NCBI GenBank assembly: GCA_964558715.1
Contig: CAZLFD010000062.1
Location: 1 to 6,091, forward strand
Origin: JBGSOV01 sp964558715
Lineage (GTDB): Bacteria > Patescibacteriota > Gracilibacteria > CAIRYL01 > GCA-016699755
Reading direction: 5' to 3'
Length of the DNA: 6,091 bases
The notes under the pieces were generated by a model. That model did no database searches. It was given only the letters and a program-made list of their open reading frames with translations, and was not told the DNA's origin. Numbering within the stretch: the stretch's first letter is position 1; every line of letters starts with the position of its first letter. Both the position numbers and the translations under genes were made by a program. Below, in pieces: positions 4,966 through 6,091 of the stretch.

Positions 4966-5616
4966 TTACAGGATCGAATCCCATATCAAAGCAAAAAACG
5001 CCCTTATGTTTTCTGCTAAAAAGTAGAGTGGCCCGGTAACAATGGGAATATTAAAAAACATATCGATGCCGAGCAGAGCGATAAGAATGACAAAGCCGTG
5101 CGTCTGCAAAAAATCTTCCGTATACAATGCCTGGCGTTTCGGCAAAATACCGATGAGCAGGTTTCCACCATCGAGTGGTGGAATCGGGAGTAAGTTAAAT
5201 ATGGCAAGCAGACAATTTACAAATATCATCATCTGCAAAAAAATGGGCAGAAAATTTTCTGCGGAAAAATACGGAAGGGTAAACAGAAAAGCGCCCATGC
5301 ATACAAAGGCAAGAATCAGGTTCGAAAAAGGACCAGCGGCAGCGATTAGTGCCATATCTTGCTTTGGCCGTTGCAGATTCTTCGCGCTTACCGGCACCGG
5401 TTTACCCCAGCCAAAACCGATAAATAGGAAAGCCAGCGTACCGAACAACTCGAGATGCGCAGCGGGATTCAACGTTAAACGCCCCTGCATTTTGGCGGTC
5501 GAGTCGCCCAGCTTATAGGCAGCAAAAGCGTGTGCTGCCTCGTGGAAAGCCAAAGAGAAAAGCAGGGTTATAACAAGAGCCATTATGTGCCACAGCCCCA
5601 TTCCAAAGAAAAGCAT
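4966..5616 (-). CDS. M50-type site-2 (intramembrane) metalloprotease
   Basis: The 216-residue polytopic membrane protein carries the zinc motif HEAAH at 25-29 inside its first helix (zinc ligands His25 and His29, catalytic Glu26). It also has the third-ligand motif NLLPIPPLDGG at 141-151 (Asp149), and the family block GRLTLNPAAHLELFGT at 45-60 followed by GFGWGKPVPV (67-76). These identify a short site-2-protease-like M50 protein of the kind common in bacteria without PDZ or CBS domains. It cuts substrates within the membrane, but the substrate cannot be told from here. The length suits this compact subgroup. The gene is complete and transcribed away from rpmB. ATG 5616 is chosen, and ATG 5601 (residue 6) is possible with a weak GGA before it. 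The leader, rich in pyrimidines, has no Shine-Dalgarno. Confidence 0.92.
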   Translation of the reverse strand: MLFFGMGLWHIMALVITLLFSLAFHEAAHAFAAYKLGDSTAKMQGRLTLNPAAHLELFGTLAFLFIGFGWGKPVPVSAKNLQRPKQDMALIAAAGPFSNLILAFVCMGAFLFTLPYFSAENFLPIFLQMMIFVNCLLAIFNLLPIPPLDGGNLLIGILPKRQALYTEDFLQTHGFVILIALLGIDMFFNIPIVTGPLYFLAENIRAFFALIWDSIL

Positions 5617-5645
5617 TTGACAAGAAAAGAAGAAATCAGGAGAAT
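5617..5645 (+). promoter_or_regulatory. rpmB promoter
   Basis: A perfect -35 TTGACA (5617-5622), starting right after the protease start codon, is followed after 17 bp by GAGAAT (5640-5645, four of six). Initiation would be near 5652, with a leader of about 37 nt to ATG 5689. It overlaps the oppositely directed protease promoter. Confidence 0.45.
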
Positions 5646-5649
5646 TATA
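5644..5649 (-). promoter_or_regulatory. -10 element of the protease gene
   Basis: On the minus strand this reads as a perfect TATAAT preceded by TG. A convincing -35 is not seen 16-18 bp further upstream. Initiation near 5637 would give a leader of about 20 nt to ATG 5616. It overlaps the rpmB -10 and the palindrome at 5647-5658, so the two promoters may compete or share a regulator. Confidence 0.42.
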
Positions 5650-5658
5650 CAGCTGTAT
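5647..5658. promoter_or_regulatory. 12-bp perfect palindrome, possible operator
   Basis: ATACAGCTGTAT is self-complementary over all 12 bases. It covers part of the protease -10 and the predicted rpmB initiation point, which is a good place for a shared operator. A chance palindrome of this size in AT-rich DNA cannot be excluded. Confidence 0.3.
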
Positions 5659-5688
5659 TCTTACGTAAATTTATTGTTTCGTGAAGTC

Positions 5689-5937
5689 ATGTCGAAAGTC
5701 TGCCAAATAACCGGAAAGCGCCCCACTACCGGGCACAATGTTTCCCATTCGGTGCGTCGTACTAAGCGTCGTTTTTTACCGAACCTGCAAGAGAAACGTA
5801 TTTTTGACCCGATTACAAACTCCTTCATCAAAATCCGTGCATCGGCTTCTGCCCTGCGCACCATGATGAAAGAACCCAGCAAGCGCGAATCGGCAAAATT
5901 GGCGCGTAAAGCAGAAAAGAAAGCAGCTGCTAAATAA
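5689..5937 (+). CDS. rpmB: 50S ribosomal protein L28 (bL28)
   Basis: bL28 is a structural protein of the large ribosomal subunit. The 82-residue product begins with the family signature SKVCQITGKRPTTGHNVSHS and continues with TKRRFLPNLQEKRIF (25-39) and a segment KIRASASALRTM (48-59). It ends in a Lys/Arg/Ala-rich tail (about 62-82). Length and order match bacterial L28. The longer open frame upstream of ATG 5689 overlaps the promoter and does not resemble L28, so ATG 5689 is the start. Only a weak GTGAAG (5681-5686) lies just before it. The gene appears monocistronic, diverges from the M50 protease and is followed by its own terminator. Confidence 0.96.
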   Translation: MSKVCQITGKRPTTGHNVSHSVRRTKRRFLPNLQEKRIFDPITNSFIKIRASASALRTMMKEPSKRESAKLARKAEKKAAAK

Positions 5938-5997
5938 TAGAATAGAGCGATGATTCTGGCTAGACCGGAGACGGAAGGTGATTGAAAGCAAAAAAAG

Positions 5998-6025
5998 AAA
6001 GCGGGCTCTACGGAGTTTGCTTTTT
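5998..6025 (+). terminator. intrinsic terminator of rpmB with UNCG tetraloop
   Basis: AAAGCGGGCTC (5998-6008) pairs with GAGTTTGCTTT (6013-6023) over 11 bp, including three G-T pairs. The loop is TACG closed by C-G, the very stable UNCG type in RNA. A T5 run (6021-6025) completes it, about 60 bp after the rpmB stop. The A-rich stretch before the stem could give weak termination in the reverse direction. Confidence 0.8.
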
Positions 6026-6060
6026 AGTTGTATCACATGATTTTGAACTAAGCCCCAATT

Positions 6061-6091
6061 CTCGTGACAGATGAGGCAAGTCGCTGTCGGT
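6061..6091 (+). ncRNA. possible 5' end of RNase P RNA, truncated by window edge
   Basis: The motif GGCAAGTCGCTGTCGG (6075-6090) resembles the P2/P3 entry of bacterial RNase P RNAs; in B. subtilis, from memory, this reads GGGTAATCGCTGC. It lies just after a terminator, where a new transcription unit is expected. The diagnostic P4 strand (GAGGAAAGTCC) would lie beyond the window, so this cannot be confirmed. An alternative is a simple hairpin, as GACAG (6065-6069) and CTGTC (6084-6088) are complementary, or an unrelated gene start. Confidence 0.25.

Noticed and set aside
4742..4984. Minus-strand hydrophobic open frame overlapping the 3' end of the protease gene
   Set aside because: Its sequence reflects AT-rich spacer and heptamer repeats and it overlaps the protease end. 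I see no promoter or family resemblance.
4955..4985. A tRNA T-arm-like GATCGAATCC near the protease stop
   Set aside because: No acceptor, D or anticodon arms can be folded around it on either strand, and it lies inside the protease coding region.
5042..5518. 158-residue plus-strand open frame inside the protease gene
   Set aside because: It lies fully antisense to a well-supported M50 gene with all its motifs, and its own translation shows no family features.

Overview
The window looks like a chromosomal segment from a bacterium of the candidate phyla radiation (Patescibacteria), possibly Peregrinibacteria-like. This is an inference from four things: small housekeeping genes set singly between AT-rich spacers, a poorly conserved four-helix membrane protein, heptamer-based intergenic repeats, and almost no Shine-Dalgarno sites. 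TGA is used as a stop by the zinc-ribbon gene and is absent from the other reading frames, so the UGA-to-glycine recoding of Gracilibacteria/Absconditabacteria is not supported. There is no clear sign of a prophage, integron, CRISPR array or defence island. The sequence is a scaffold, because a run of exactly 100 N lies at 3405-3504.

Layout, left to right. A perfect 10-bp hairpin resembling a REP-like element opens the window (23-46). A four-helix membrane protein of unknown function (143-751) overlaps a small cytoplasmic zinc-ribbon protein (666-1019) by 86 bp in another frame. recA (1091-2155) follows under its own promoter and ends at a clear intrinsic terminator (2179-2210). Next is mutY (2262-3344), whose C-terminal domain is a full MutT-like Nudix domain with an intact catalytic box rather than the usual degenerate MutY domain. 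Its stop codon lies within the first unit of an AGCAAAC heptamer array that runs into the assembly gap. Beyond the gap, a strong promoter drives an exported protein with a C-terminal S74 intramolecular-chaperone domain and coiled coil (3635-4624), followed by a very strong, symmetric terminator. A 341-bp stretch with no supported gene holds two small hairpins and a second, decayed heptamer array. The last two genes diverge: an M50 site-2-type protease on the minus strand (4966-5616) and rpmB, ribosomal protein bL28, on the plus strand (5689-5937). rpmB has a UNCG-loop terminator. The last 30 bases resemble the 5' end of an RNase P RNA, but too little is present to be sure.

Functional reading. 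RecA and the MutY-MutT protein form a DNA-repair pair, probably transcribed separately. The MutY half would remove A opposite 8-oxoguanine, and the MutT half could destroy 8-oxo-dGTP. The S74 protein is probably a trimeric surface fibre. The M50 protease and bL28 share a short divergent promoter region with a 12-bp perfect palindrome. The points most worth a second look are the MutY-MutT fusion, the two related heptamer arrays, the -10-like hexamers that sit directly before start codons, and the possible rnpB start at the right edge.
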